Assembly (NCBI RefSeq): GCF_018919395.1
Contig: NZ_JAHLME010000003.1
Coordinates: 868,001 to 932,000, forward strand
Direction: 5' to 3'
Source of the DNA: Geomonas azotofigens
GTDB lineage: Bacteria > Desulfobacterota > Desulfuromonadia > Geobacterales > Geobacteraceae
DNA length: 64,000 nucleotides
Both the position numbers and the translations under genes were made by a program. A model generated the notes under the pieces. That model saw only the letters and a list, made by a program, of their open reading frames with translations, did not search any database and was not told the DNA's origin. Of this stretch, positions 36,093 to 44,963 are shown piece after piece. Positions within the stretch are counted from its first letter, which is position 1; each line of letters opens with the position of its first letter.

Positions 36093-37676
36093 TCACGCCT
36101 CCTTGAGGTAGCTCCCCGACTCGGGGTTGGGCTCCAGCGTGAAGTAGAAGGCCGCCCCCCGACCCACCTCCCCTTCCGCCCACATGCGCCCGCCATGCCT
36201 GAGCACGATGCTGTGCGCGGTGGCGAGCCCGATCCCGGTTCCGGTCCCGAATTCGCCCGGGGCGTGGATGGTCTGAAACGGTTTGAAGAGCTTTGGGGCG
36301 TACTTCATGTTGAACCCCGCCCCGTTGTCGCGCACGAAATAGGTCCTCACCCCCTCCTGGTCGTTCCAGCCGAATTCGATGCGCGCCCGATCCGTCTTCG
36401 AGGTGAATTTCCACGCATTATCGAGGAGGTGCCCGAGCGCCTTGCCCAGGAGCTCCGGGTCCCCCTTGACCCGCGCCCCCTCCGCGATCACGAATTCGAC
36501 CCTGCGCTTGGGCTCTGAGTGGGCGAGACGTTGCGAAATGCCGCGGGCGAGCGCGCTCAGGTCGGTGTCGCTGATGGTCAGGGCGCAGCGCGCCAGGTGG
36601 GTGAGGCTGTTGAAGGCATCCATGATCTGCTTGATCTGCTGCACCACGTTGGCGGAGCGCTCGGCGTACTGGCGGCAATTGGCATGGCCGCAGCCGCCGC
36701 AGTCCTCCAAGAGGGCGGTGCAGAATCCCTCCAGGCGCGCCACGGGCGCCCTGAGGTCGTGGGAGACGAAGTAACTGAAATTCTCAAGCTCGCTCACCGT
36801 GGCCTGCAACAGGGAGGTGCGCTGCGATACCCGCCGCTCCAGCCCCTCGGTGAGCGAACGGACCTGCAGTTCCGCCTGCTTAAGCTCGGTGACGTCGTGA
36901 CAGGTCCCGATCACCCCGGTGGTTCCCGCCTGCTCCCGGACCGCCTCGACCTCAAGGCGCACGATGCGCAGGGCACCGTCCGGGCGGAGCACCCGGACAA
37001 ACGTGTGGTCGGGTTGACGGTCCGGGTCCAGCGCCCTTGCCAGCGAGCTTGCCACCCCGGCGCGGTCCTCCGGGTGGAACCGCTCCAGGAACGCCTGGTA
37101 CGAAGCGGGGATGGAGCCGGGTTCCAGGCCGCAGATGCGGTACATCTCGTCGGACCAGTCCATTATCTCCGCGTCCAGGTCCCGCTGCCAGCTCCCCAGG
37201 CGCGCGATGCGCTGGGCGGCGGCGAGCTGGCGCTCGCTCTGGGCCAGGCGCCGGTGCTGCGCGCTCACCAGGCGCTTCAGCTCGATCTGCTCCAGGACCT
37301 TGTCCAGCACCGCGAAGAGTTCCTGGTAGTTGAGCGGCTTGAGGACGTAGTGATGCACGCCGATTTCGATGGCGCTCAAGAGGTAGGAGGTGTCGCTGTG
37401 GGCGGTGACGGCGATGATGAGGACTTCGGGGTTGATCGTTTTGATCTCGCGGGACATCCTGATGCCGTCCATGACCGGCATGTTGATGTCGGTCATCACG
37501 ATCTCCGGGGTGCGTTGCCGGTACAGTTCCAGCGCCTGCAGCCCGTTGTCCGCGCTGTAGAGCGTGAGGTTCGGGTAGTTCATGGCCAGCATCCGCGAGA
37601 CCATCTGGCGGGCGTCCGCCTCGTCCTCGACGTAGAGCATGCTGATGCCTGCGCCCTCCCGGGCCTCGTCTCTCAT
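36093..37676 (-). CDS. Receiver-PAS-histidine kinase
   Basis: 527 residues. Receiver domain first (D63, MTDINMP), then one PAS (GSWQRDLDAEIMDWSDEMYRI, about 160-280), then HisKA with H306 in SYFVSHDLRAPVARLEG and a HATPase (VRDNGAGFNM, LFKPFQTIH, GTGIGLATAHSIVLRHGG). The N-terminal receiver closely resembles that of the REC-GGDEF-EAL protein (AMNYP...YSADNGLQALELYR). The start ATG overlaps the stop of the upstream receiver gene (ATGA), so the two are translationally coupled. A chain from the small receiver into this kinase is plausible. Confidence 0.92.
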   Translation of the reverse strand: MRDEAREGAGISMLYVEDEADARQMVSRMLAMNYPNLTLYSADNGLQALELYRQRTPEIVMTDINMPVMDGIRMSREIKTINPEVLIIAVTAHSDTSYLLSAIEIGVHHYVLKPLNYQELFAVLDKVLEQIELKRLVSAQHRRLAQSERQLAAAQRIARLGSWQRDLDAEIMDWSDEMYRICGLEPGSIPASYQAFLERFHPEDRAGVASSLARALDPDRQPDHTFVRVLRPDGALRIVRLEVEAVREQAGTTGVIGTCHDVTELKQAELQVRSLTEGLERRVSQRTSLLQATVSELENFSYFVSHDLRAPVARLEGFCTALLEDCGGCGHANCRQYAERSANVVQQIKQIMDAFNSLTHLARCALTISDTDLSALARGISQRLAHSEPKRRVEFVIAEGARVKGDPELLGKALGHLLDNAWKFTSKTDRARIEFGWNDQEGVRTYFVRDNGAGFNMKYAPKLFKPFQTIHAPGEFGTGTGIGLATAHSIVLRHGGRMWAEGEVGRGAAFYFTLEPNPESGSYLKEA

Positions 37677-38071
37677 TGAGCCCCCTCGTAGCGCGACAGG
37701 ATCCCCTTGAGCCGGTCCACCGTCATCGGCTTGTAGATGTAATCCACCACGCCGAGTTGCCAGCACTGCTCCTGGTCGGTCTCGTTGTCCGACGAGGTGA
37801 GGATGGCGACGGCCAACTCGTGGAGCTTGTCGCTGGTTCTGATCCCCCGCAACAGGTCGAGGCCGCTGATCTTGGGGAGTTTCAGGTCCAGGAGCACCAA
37901 CCTGATGTGGCGGTAGGTGTCGTCACGTTCCATGCGCCTGAGCAATTCGTCGGCCTCCTCCCCGTCCCGCGCGGTCAGGATCTCGTGGCCGCACGCCTTG
38001 CCGATGATGCGGCTGGCCAGGAAAAGGTCGTCCGGATTGTCTTCCACGAGCAGGATGTACGAGGGCGCCAT
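37673..38071 (-). CDS. Single-domain response regulator, Rcp1-like
   Basis: 132 residues, one receiver domain. The acidic pocket is VEDNPDD at 9-15, the acceptor D62 (LLDLKLPKISG), Thr in ILTSS and Lys in YIYKPM. The long beta4-alpha4 loop and LKLPKISGLDLL are typical of Rcp1-type regulators that pair with phytochrome-like kinases. GGAG seven bases before the ATG supports the start. It has no output domain. It overlaps the following receiver-kinase gene by four bases. Confidence 0.92.
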   Translation of the reverse strand: MAPSYILLVEDNPDDLFLASRIIGKACGHEILTARDGEEADELLRRMERDDTYRHIRLVLLDLKLPKISGLDLLRGIRTSDKLHELAVAILTSSDNETDQEQCWQLGVVDYIYKPMTVDRLKGILSRYEGAQ

Positions 38072-38226
38072 GGCATACTCCGCGCCGCCGGCCGTGTGCC
38101 GTCGGCAAAAAAAAGCCGAGCGTTTCAACAGTTGCTGCGTCTGCTCGGCCGCCTGCCTGTGCCAGTGTTAAAACGTGTGACGTGGCACATTAACAATCGC
38201 TTATTCTAGCCTGCTCCACCACCTTG

Positions 38227-40500
38227 TCAATCGGCGCGGCGCCCGTGTGCCGCCTCGGCGGGCGCTGCGATCCTGAACTCCGCCCCGTCGGCGACGTTGC
38301 GCGCGGTGAGCGAGCCGGGAATGTTCTTCTCGATGATCACCTTGGACATGTACAGGCCGATGCCGGTGCCGCGCTCCGGCCCCCTGGTGGTGAAATAGGG
38401 ATCGAAGATCTTCTCCATGATCGCCTCGGGGATTCCCCCGGCGTTATCCCGCACGGTGACCACCGAGCTTCCCCGCTCCTCGAACACCGCGACCCATATC
38501 TGCCGCTTCTCGATGTTGCGCTCGAGGAAGGCGTCCCTCGCGTTGAACAGGATGTTGAGTACCGCCTGGGAGAACTCGTTGGGATGGCCGGTGACCCACG
38601 GGTCGCCGCTGACCTTGAGGTCGACCGCTATCTGCAGGTGCCGGAAGCTCTCCTGGACCAGGGAGAGCGTCTTCTCGACCACCGCCGCGACCCGAAACGG
38701 TACCGCTTCCTTGTCCGGCTTGAAGAAGTTCCTGAAGTCGTCGATGGTCCTCGATGTGTGGCTCAAAAGTCTCATGAAACGGGCGACGCTCGCGCCCAGG
38801 TACTCGCGGGTGAGTTCTCCGCGGTCGAACATGATGGGCAGCTCCTGCACGATGAGTCCGAGTTCGTTGAGCGGCTGGCGCCACTGGTGCGCGATGTTGC
38901 TGATCATCTCACCCAGCGCCGCCAGGCGGCTTTGCTGCAGCAGCATCCGCTCCTTCTCGCCCAGTTCCTCCAGGGCCTGCAGCCTCTGAGCGGTCTCCTC
39001 CTCCAGTTCGAAGAGCGTCCGCGTCAGTTCCTCGTGCTGCAGCTCCACCTTGCGCCGGCTCTGCTCCAGGTCGGTGGTCCGTTGCGCCACCCGCTTTTCG
39101 AGCTCCTGCTTGGCCTGCTCCAGGGCGCCGATCAGTTGGCAGTTCCGGTAGCTGATACCGATGATGGAGGCTGTCCCCATGAGCAGGCTGACATCCCTTT
39201 CCACCAGGGGACGTTTGGTCTTCACGTTCTCCGCGGCGAGGACGCCCAGGGAGACCCCGTCGGACACGATGGGACAGCAGATGAAGGCCCTGGTGCCGTT
39301 TTTGAGGGCGCAGGCGAGGGTCCGCTGCCCGAGCGTCTCCTGTTCCCGTTCCAGGTCGTTGACCAGGAAGGGGCGTTGCTCCTTGAGGCAGGCGACGTAG
39401 ACGTCGTCGTGCGCGCCGTCCTGGTTCAGCGGTAGTTCCAGACCGTTCAGGCAGCCGAGCTCCCCGGCGCCGTAGCCGTAGCTGGCGCGCAGCTGCAGCC
39501 GCACCTCGTCCCCGTTCACCAGGAAGATGGCGCCGCGGTCGTACTCGAGCCTGCGCTGCATGATGTCCGCCACGTCCATGAGCATCTCCTCGAGGCGGGT
39601 GAAGTTGCCCAGGCGCTGCCCGACCTCGTGGGTCAGCATGGCGTTGTTGTAGTTGAGATCGATCTGCTCAAGGAGATTTTCTATGGAGTGGTTGGTGCTG
39701 CTTAGCCCCTCCTTGATGGCCCTTTTCTCGCTCATCTCCGCCGCCAGCCAGACCACGAGAAACAGGCACAGCGAGCCGAGCAGGAACTCGACCGCGCCCT
39801 GCCCACGCAGGGCCATGATAAACGCGAGGTTCGCGGCGACCAGGACCGGCAGCATCAAGTTGCGGGCCTTCTTCAAGTAGGTGTAGGCGCTCTTCTCCCA
39901 GGTGACGATGTAACGGCAGACCGGGTCGCCCCGGAATACGCACTCCGGCTGCTGGATGGTGGGGAGGTGGCGAATTTCCGGGAAGTACTGCAGGTCGGTC
40001 AGCTTGTGGTTGAACATGAGCACGATCGCCTCGAAGAAGCCGATGCGGTTCTCGCACTGGTACTGCTTCTCAAGCCCCGCCTCGACGGGGGTGACGGTGA
40101 TCTCGACCATGTTGGAGGCGAGCCGGCGTGAACGGTAGGTCGTGCTCCTGGTGAAGTTTGCGGTGGCCTTGCTGATGATGTCGAAGGTGCTGGAGGCGTC
40201 GACGAGCCCCAGGATGTACTGGCGCATGGCCCCGAGCACGTCGGGAGAGGCGGCGTAGCGTCCGGCCTCCCTGGCGATCCTGGGGTTGCCCGTCATCTGC
40301 AGCAGCCGCTCGTAGAAGCGGTCCACCTGGTCCTGCCGGAACCAGTGCGCCTGGTCGGCGACCTCGTACTCTTTCATCCCCGCGTACTCGAGCAATTCGT
40401 TGATGTCGACGTGGCTGTATTTGTGCTTCACCAGCAGGATGAAGGAGTTGATGATCCTGCTGTTGTACAGCGGCTTGTCGCGTAGGCGGGATTGGTCCAT
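38227..40500 (-). CDS. Sensor kinase with AraC-like/V4R-like N-terminus, membrane hairpin and GAF
   Basis: 757 residues. The N-terminal part (about 1-205) resembles the ligand-binding region of some AraC regulators (NPRIAREAGRYAASPDVLG) and ends in a V4R-like Cys motif (PECVFRGDPVCRYIVTWE). Two adjacent hydrophobic helices (about 215-262) form a membrane hairpin, so both ends would be cytoplasmic. A coiled coil and GAF domain (about 300-450) precede HisKA with H538 in NIAHQWRQPLNELG and a HATPase (DNAGGI, GTGIGLYMSKVIIEK). GGAG before the ATG supports the start. The C-terminal kinase core is very close to that of the seven-PAS kinase, indicating duplication. The ligand is unknown. Confidence 0.9.
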   Translation of the reverse strand: MDQSRLRDKPLYNSRIINSFILLVKHKYSHVDINELLEYAGMKEYEVADQAHWFRQDQVDRFYERLLQMTGNPRIAREAGRYAASPDVLGAMRQYILGLVDASSTFDIISKATANFTRSTTYRSRRLASNMVEITVTPVEAGLEKQYQCENRIGFFEAIVLMFNHKLTDLQYFPEIRHLPTIQQPECVFRGDPVCRYIVTWEKSAYTYLKKARNLMLPVLVAANLAFIMALRGQGAVEFLLGSLCLFLVVWLAAEMSEKRAIKEGLSSTNHSIENLLEQIDLNYNNAMLTHEVGQRLGNFTRLEEMLMDVADIMQRRLEYDRGAIFLVNGDEVRLQLRASYGYGAGELGCLNGLELPLNQDGAHDDVYVACLKEQRPFLVNDLEREQETLGQRTLACALKNGTRAFICCPIVSDGVSLGVLAAENVKTKRPLVERDVSLLMGTASIIGISYRNCQLIGALEQAKQELEKRVAQRTTDLEQSRRKVELQHEELTRTLFELEEETAQRLQALEELGEKERMLLQQSRLAALGEMISNIAHQWRQPLNELGLIVQELPIMFDRGELTREYLGASVARFMRLLSHTSRTIDDFRNFFKPDKEAVPFRVAAVVEKTLSLVQESFRHLQIAVDLKVSGDPWVTGHPNEFSQAVLNILFNARDAFLERNIEKRQIWVAVFEERGSSVVTVRDNAGGIPEAIMEKIFDPYFTTRGPERGTGIGLYMSKVIIEKNIPGSLTARNVADGAEFRIAAPAEAAHGRRAD

Positions 40501-40518
40501 TCCGGCTCCGGGTCGGTG

Positions 40519-42561
40519 TCAGGGCGTTTTGCCGTGCCCCTTGAAAAGGGTGTCGCAGTACCGCAGGAAATGGTCGCTGTAGTGCATGTCGAGGGTCCAC
40601 AAGAGGTAGTTCTTCTCGCGCGGCAGCCCCTTGCTTTCGGCGTAGGCGTGCGGGAAGGTAAGTACCGGCATCCCCTCCCCTTGGTAATGACTGCTCACCT
40701 GCCTTAGCGAGCGCTCGATCAGGGGCGCCGGCGTTTCATCATCGATCACGATGACCGTGACGCAGTTGGTGAGTTCGGCCATGTTGAAGCCTGCGTCGGT
40801 GCGGTTAACAAGGAAGAAGGCCTTCAGGCCGCCCCCCTTGCGCAGTGAGTAGAGGTAGAGCTCCTTGCGAAAGCCCAGGCGGCGGTATTCCTCGTTCAGT
40901 TCACAGTTTCCGGCTGTGCCGGGGTGAAGATCAAAGGCGTCCACCATGAGCCCGCCGGAGACATGCCGGTAAAAGCCGGCCAGTTCGGCGAGATCGAAGT
41001 CACCGCTATGCTCCAGCGTCCAAGGTTCCGGCCACGGCTGCTCCTCGCCCTCGGGGTGATAGTGGAAGTAGGCGAAGAGGTCGAGGGAACAGCTTTTCTG
41101 GTCGCCGTGGCGCTGGGCGAAACCGCCGAACACCCGGGCCGGGAACTTGTTGTCCGGCCGGTAGTAGCAAAAGACGTAGCGCAGGTGCGCGAATGGAAAC
41201 GTCTCCAGCTCGTTCAGGTAGTGCCCCACCTGTTGCAGCACGGCCACCCCCGCCTTCACCGATGCCGACTTCCGCGCGGCGTGATGGTGGATGAGCCAGG
41301 AGTCCTGGTAGAGGCGGACCATGGCCAGGTGACCAAGGATGGCGCCCCGGTCCAGGTAGATGAAGTGCCGGGCGATGTGGGGGCTTTCGCTGTACAACCT
41401 GGCGTAGGTCTCCTTGATGCGCTCCTTGTTGGCCTGGAAGTGGGCGTACTTCCCGGGATAGATGAAGCCGGTCTGGAAGAAGAAATCCCACAGGTCGTCG
41501 AGGTCCACCTCGGTGCTGACGTAGGCGTTGCGGTCCGACGCCTGGTGCAGGATGGAGAGGAGCCTCACGTGGTCGTGGATCTCCATCTCGAGGATGGCGC
41601 AGCCGCAGCGCACGTTTCGCTCCCCGGTGCCGGTCCCGGTCACGTTGCGCGACAGCACCTGCGCCGTGCAGTCAAGGGTGAACCCTTGGGCGAAGCTGAT
41701 CTTGAGCCCCGGGATGATCATGCCGGGCAGCAGCACGGATTCGCCTTCGTTCTCCTCGACCGAAAAGCCGGTACCGGAGATGTCCCCCATCTTCAGGTTC
41801 AACCTCTTGCCGATCAGCGGGTGGTTGAAAACCACGTTGGGGGACGGTACCAGCTCCTGGCGCGCGTTGCGGTAGGTCTTGGGCCTGAAGCGGCGGATGT
41901 TGTCCTGGTGTTGCTTCAAGACGAAGGAGCAGCGTCGCCTGGCCGGGTGCAGGGAGAGGATGTCGAAGCTTCCGGAGAAGATCAGCTCCTCCCCGCGCGA
42001 CAGCCTCAGGTGCACCGGCTCCTCGGTGTTGATCCAGTTGAGGGCCTCGGGCCGCTCCCAGGTGCCGGCAACCCGGAGACTGACCGGTGTGAAATCAACC
42101 AGGTCGCAGTTGAAGAGCACGCCGTGCTGCAGCAGTTGCGCCGAGATGCCGCTGGCGGGGTGGCGCCGGATTTTCCGGGCCTGGAATTCGCGGCAGGCTG
42201 CGGGGAGCAACAGGGTGAGCCCCTTCTCGTCGATGGCGAGCAGTTCCGAATTCACCACCAGGTACTTCCTGCCGTCCGCGATGAGGAGGTAGTCGAAACG
42301 GTAGGTCTTCAGGATCTGACGGATGCTCTCCGGCTCGTCCCACCGGCATTCCAGCCGCTCTCCGGCGCATGGCTCGGGGCGGGCGCGGAGCATGATGGAG
42401 TCGTCGTAGACCAGGTGTCTCAGGCAGACCAGCACGGTCTGGTCCTGGAAGTTGACGTAGTTCAGGCGGTTCACCAGGTGACCGCGGCTGACGCTCTTGC
42501 CGGTCGCCGGGCTTTCGGCGTCGGATGGGACTGCGCGAAGTGTCGTTGCCGGGTCTCCCAT
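40519..42561 (-). CDS. Double PilZ protein fused to a GNAT-like acyltransferase domain
   Basis: 680 residues. A first PilZ-like region (about 30-225) has an RKIRRH box near 130 but a poor second motif. A second PilZ (about 230-345) has an Arg box (RPKTYRNAR) and an exact DISGTG, so it should bind cyclic-di-GMP. The C-terminal half (about 365-640) has the alternating strands and helices of an N-acyltransferase-like fold (FIYLDRGAILGHLAMVRLYQDSWLIHH). The catalytic group and substrate cannot be read off. GAGGGAGAC just before the ATG supports the start. It lies inside a kinase/receiver run near a diguanylate cyclase gene, so acyl transfer controlled by cyclic-di-GMP is the natural hypothesis. 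Confidence 0.78.
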   Translation of the reverse strand: MGDPATTLRAVPSDAESPATGKSVSRGHLVNRLNYVNFQDQTVLVCLRHLVYDDSIMLRARPEPCAGERLECRWDEPESIRQILKTYRFDYLLIADGRKYLVVNSELLAIDEKGLTLLLPAACREFQARKIRRHPASGISAQLLQHGVLFNCDLVDFTPVSLRVAGTWERPEALNWINTEEPVHLRLSRGEELIFSGSFDILSLHPARRRCSFVLKQHQDNIRRFRPKTYRNARQELVPSPNVVFNHPLIGKRLNLKMGDISGTGFSVEENEGESVLLPGMIIPGLKISFAQGFTLDCTAQVLSRNVTGTGTGERNVRCGCAILEMEIHDHVRLLSILHQASDRNAYVSTEVDLDDLWDFFFQTGFIYPGKYAHFQANKERIKETYARLYSESPHIARHFIYLDRGAILGHLAMVRLYQDSWLIHHHAARKSASVKAGVAVLQQVGHYLNELETFPFAHLRYVFCYYRPDNKFPARVFGGFAQRHGDQKSCSLDLFAYFHYHPEGEEQPWPEPWTLEHSGDFDLAELAGFYRHVSGGLMVDAFDLHPGTAGNCELNEEYRRLGFRKELYLYSLRKGGGLKAFFLVNRTDAGFNMAELTNCVTVIVIDDETPAPLIERSLRQVSSHYQGEGMPVLTFPHAYAESKGLPREKNYLLWTLDMHYSDHFLRYCDTLFKGHGKTP

Positions 42562-42623
42562 GTCTCCCTCTCGGGGCGATTCTGGACGGTTCGTTGTCGG
42601 TGCGAGGCAACCTTGCCAATGGA

Positions 42624-43109
42624 TCAGATGGTGCTGCCGGATTGCTCCTGGGCCGATGGCTGGGTCGCGAGCTCCGGGGCGACGTTCAGACCAAGCCAGT
42701 ACTGCACCAGGTTCTGCATCATCACCAGCAGCGCGTTGAAGGAGTTGGGCTTGACCAGGAAGGAGTTGCAGCCGAGCTCGTAGGCCCGGTTCAGGTCCGC
42801 CGGCGGGACCGGCGAGGTGAGCACCACCACCGGCAGACGCTTCAGCGCCGGCTGGTCCCTAAGCCACGAGAGCAGTCCCACCCCCGAGATGTGCGGCAGT
42901 TTCAGGTCGAGCAGCATCAGGACCGGCATCGGATAGCACTCCCGGTCCTGGAACGCTCCCCTGCCGCTCAGGTAGCCGATGGCTTCCTCGCCGTCCCTGG
43001 CGCTTTGCACCGGGGTTATCACCCCCACGCGCTGCAGGGCGAGCTTGGTGAAATGGGCCTGGTCCTGGTCGCTGTCGACCACGAGTATGGTATGGTGCAC
43101 GTAGCTCAT
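42624..43109 (-). CDS. Single-domain response regulator, Rcp1-like
   Basis: 161 residues. Receiver with D12/D14 acidic pocket, acceptor D68 (LLDLKLPHISG) and K120, followed by a Gln/Ser-rich tail of about 20 residues. It has no output domain. It lies 14 bases after the kinase at 43124-44266 and is its likely first phosphate acceptor; the next gene downstream is the PilZ-acyltransferase protein. It resembles the receiver at 37673-38071 in sequence and in its place next to a kinase. Confidence 0.93.
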   Translation of the reverse strand: MSYVHHTILVVDSDQDQAHFTKLALQRVGVITPVQSARDGEEAIGYLSGRGAFQDRECYPMPVLMLLDLKLPHISGVGLLSWLRDQPALKRLPVVVLTSPVPPADLNRAYELGCNSFLVKPNSFNALLVMMQNLVQYWLGLNVAPELATQPSAQEQSGSTI

Positions 43110-43123
43110 GGTTTCCCCCGGCG

Positions 43124-44266
43124 CTACTCCGCTCTCCTGAGTTCGATCCAGAACCGGCTCCCCTCCCCTTCCTTCGATTCCAATCCGATCCGCCCGCCAA
43201 GGCGCTGCACGGCCTTGCGCACGATGGCGAGGCCTACCCCTGTCCCTGGATAGCTTTCCATGCTGTGCAGGCGTTCGAAGATCTTGAAGATCCGTTCCTG
43301 GTGCTGCGGCGCGATGCCGATGCCGTTGTCCTGCACGTAGAGACGGCAGTATTCGTGCGACTCGTCGGCCCAGATGCGCACCAGGGGGACCACCCCCTGG
43401 GGGACGAACTTGATGCCGTTGGTCATCAGGTTGAGGACCACCTGGACCAGCACCGTGGGGTGCCCGATCACCATGGGGAGGTCGCTGGAGATCTCGAGAC
43501 GATACGGATTGCCCCCGCCGACGAGTTCAAGTTGCTGCGCAGCGTCGCGCACCACCTGGTCCAGGCTTACCGGCTCGAGGGGGATCTCCTGCCTGCTGAC
43601 CCGGCTGTAGGCGAGCAGGTCCTGGATGAGCCGGTCCATCCCCTGGGCCGCTGTCTTGATGCGCACCAGGTACGCGTTTCGCTCCGCCGGGGTCTGCAGT
43701 TCGTCGTCCAGCAGGATCTCGGCGAAGGCCTGCATGGCGCGGATCGGTGCCCGCAGGTCGTGGGAGACGGAGAAGGCAAAGGAATCGAGTTCCTTGTTGA
43801 TCTCCTCCAGCTGCGCGGTGCGCTCGGCAACGCGGCGGTCCATGGTGGCGGCTTCCTTTTCCAATTTCTCCATAAGTTCCGCGATTTCAGCTTCTTCCTC
43901 GCGGTACCGGGTGCAGTCGCTGATGACCATGCCGATGTGGTTGTCGGTAAGGGCGAAGATGCGGACCCGGTAATACGACCCCTCTCTTGATACCTCGCCC
44001 AACTCCAGGGAGCCTCCGAAGGCCGCCAGCCGGTGGCAATACTCCCTGAAACGGTCCGCCTCGAACCAGCCGGGGAAACAGTCGGTCACCAGGCAGTTCT
44101 TGAAGTTGAAGGACTTGCAACGGCACAGCTTGACGGCAGCCGGGTTCATTTCGATTACCTGCGGGGAGGCGTCAGGGGTGTGCACGTCCAGGCGCAGGAT
44201 GGCAAGCGCTTCCCGCATGTTGGTGAACATCAATCGGTAGAGCTGCTCGGCCTGTTCCATTTCCAT
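43124..44266 (-). CDS. PAS-histidine kinase
   Basis: 380 residues from the ATG at 44266 with AGGAGAG at 7-base spacing; the upstream continuation of the frame has no such site. One PAS-like domain (about 5-125, with Cys residues CRCKSFNFKNC that might bind a cofactor) precedes a coiled coil. HisKA has H169 in SFSVSHDLRAPIRAMQAF, and the HATPase has VQDNGIGI, FKIFERLH and GTGVGLAIVRKAVQRLGG. It is the first gene of the minus-strand signalling run and directly precedes a single-domain receiver. It is cytoplasmic. Confidence 0.92.
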   Translation of the reverse strand: MEMEQAEQLYRLMFTNMREALAILRLDVHTPDASPQVIEMNPAAVKLCRCKSFNFKNCLVTDCFPGWFEADRFREYCHRLAAFGGSLELGEVSREGSYYRVRIFALTDNHIGMVISDCTRYREEEAEIAELMEKLEKEAATMDRRVAERTAQLEEINKELDSFAFSVSHDLRAPIRAMQAFAEILLDDELQTPAERNAYLVRIKTAAQGMDRLIQDLLAYSRVSRQEIPLEPVSLDQVVRDAAQQLELVGGGNPYRLEISSDLPMVIGHPTVLVQVVLNLMTNGIKFVPQGVVPLVRIWADESHEYCRLYVQDNGIGIAPQHQERIFKIFERLHSMESYPGTGVGLAIVRKAVQRLGGRIGLESKEGEGSRFWIELRRAE

Positions 44267-44393
44267 GGCGGGCTCTCCTTGGCAAATGCAGAAGAGTATA
44301 GCGAAGTGAGATTGGATTGCACTAATGTTTTGCGGTGTTGGGCGACGTGCGGAAGGGATGTGCATCTTGCGGGGGGAGAGAACGCAGCACTGA

Positions 44394-44954
44394 CTACTTC
44401 TTTGAAACGTACGGGTTACCCTCCAGGTAGAAGCGGAGCGGCTTCGCGGCCCAGATACCCGAGTAGGCGACGCCGATGCGTGGCCTCGCCACAACCTGGC
44501 GCGGCTGTTCCTCGTCAAGCGCGGCGATGAAGAGATCGGCGCTCTCCAGGTCGTGCCCGTTGTGGCGCAGGTCGATACCCATGGCGCGGCAGAGCAGTCC
44601 CGGTCCCGAGGTTCGATCGCTCAGGTTCCGCACCGGTTCCAGCGCGCGCACAAGAACTGCACAGGCGTTTCCTTCCCGCTCGGTCACGACGTTGAGGCAG
44701 AAATGGATTCCGTAGATGAGATAGACGTAGGCGAAACCGGGCGGGCCGAAGAGGATGCGGGTGCGCGGCGTCAGTCCCCTGGAGGAGTGCGCCGCAAGGT
44801 CCGTCTCGCCGAGATACGCCTCCACCTCGACGATCTTCCCCACCCTCTCCTCTCCGGCCACGTCATGAACCAGGTAGGTGCCCAGGAGATCATGTGCCAC
44901 GTCGACGGTGTCGCGGTCGTAGAATGCGCGTGGCAGCGGGCTCAGGCCAGTCAC
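44394..44954 (-). CDS. Alkyladenine (3-methyladenine) DNA glycosylase, AAG/MPG family
   Basis: 186 residues starting with GTG after AGGAG at 6-base spacing. The AAG signature is present: the catalytic Glu region VEVEAYLGETDLAAHSSRG, the nearby TPRTRILFGPPGFAYVYLIYG, and LNVVTEREG. It excises alkylated and deaminated purines. The length matches bacterial members. It lies nine bases after the DUF4136-type lipoprotein on the same strand, so the two may be cotranscribed although their functions are unrelated. Confidence 0.94.
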   Translation of the reverse strand: MTGLSPLPRAFYDRDTVDVAHDLLGTYLVHDVAGEERVGKIVEVEAYLGETDLAAHSSRGLTPRTRILFGPPGFAYVYLIYGIHFCLNVVTEREGNACAVLVRALEPVRNLSDRTSGPGLLCRAMGIDLRHNGHDLESADLFIAALDEEQPRQVVARPRIGVAYSGIWAAKPLRFYLEGNPYVSKK

Positions 44955-44963
44955 GAGGAACTC

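Noticed and set aside
33200-36106. A 968-codon open frame on the plus strand
   Set aside because: It is the mirror of the seven-PAS kinase; the translation lacks any domain.
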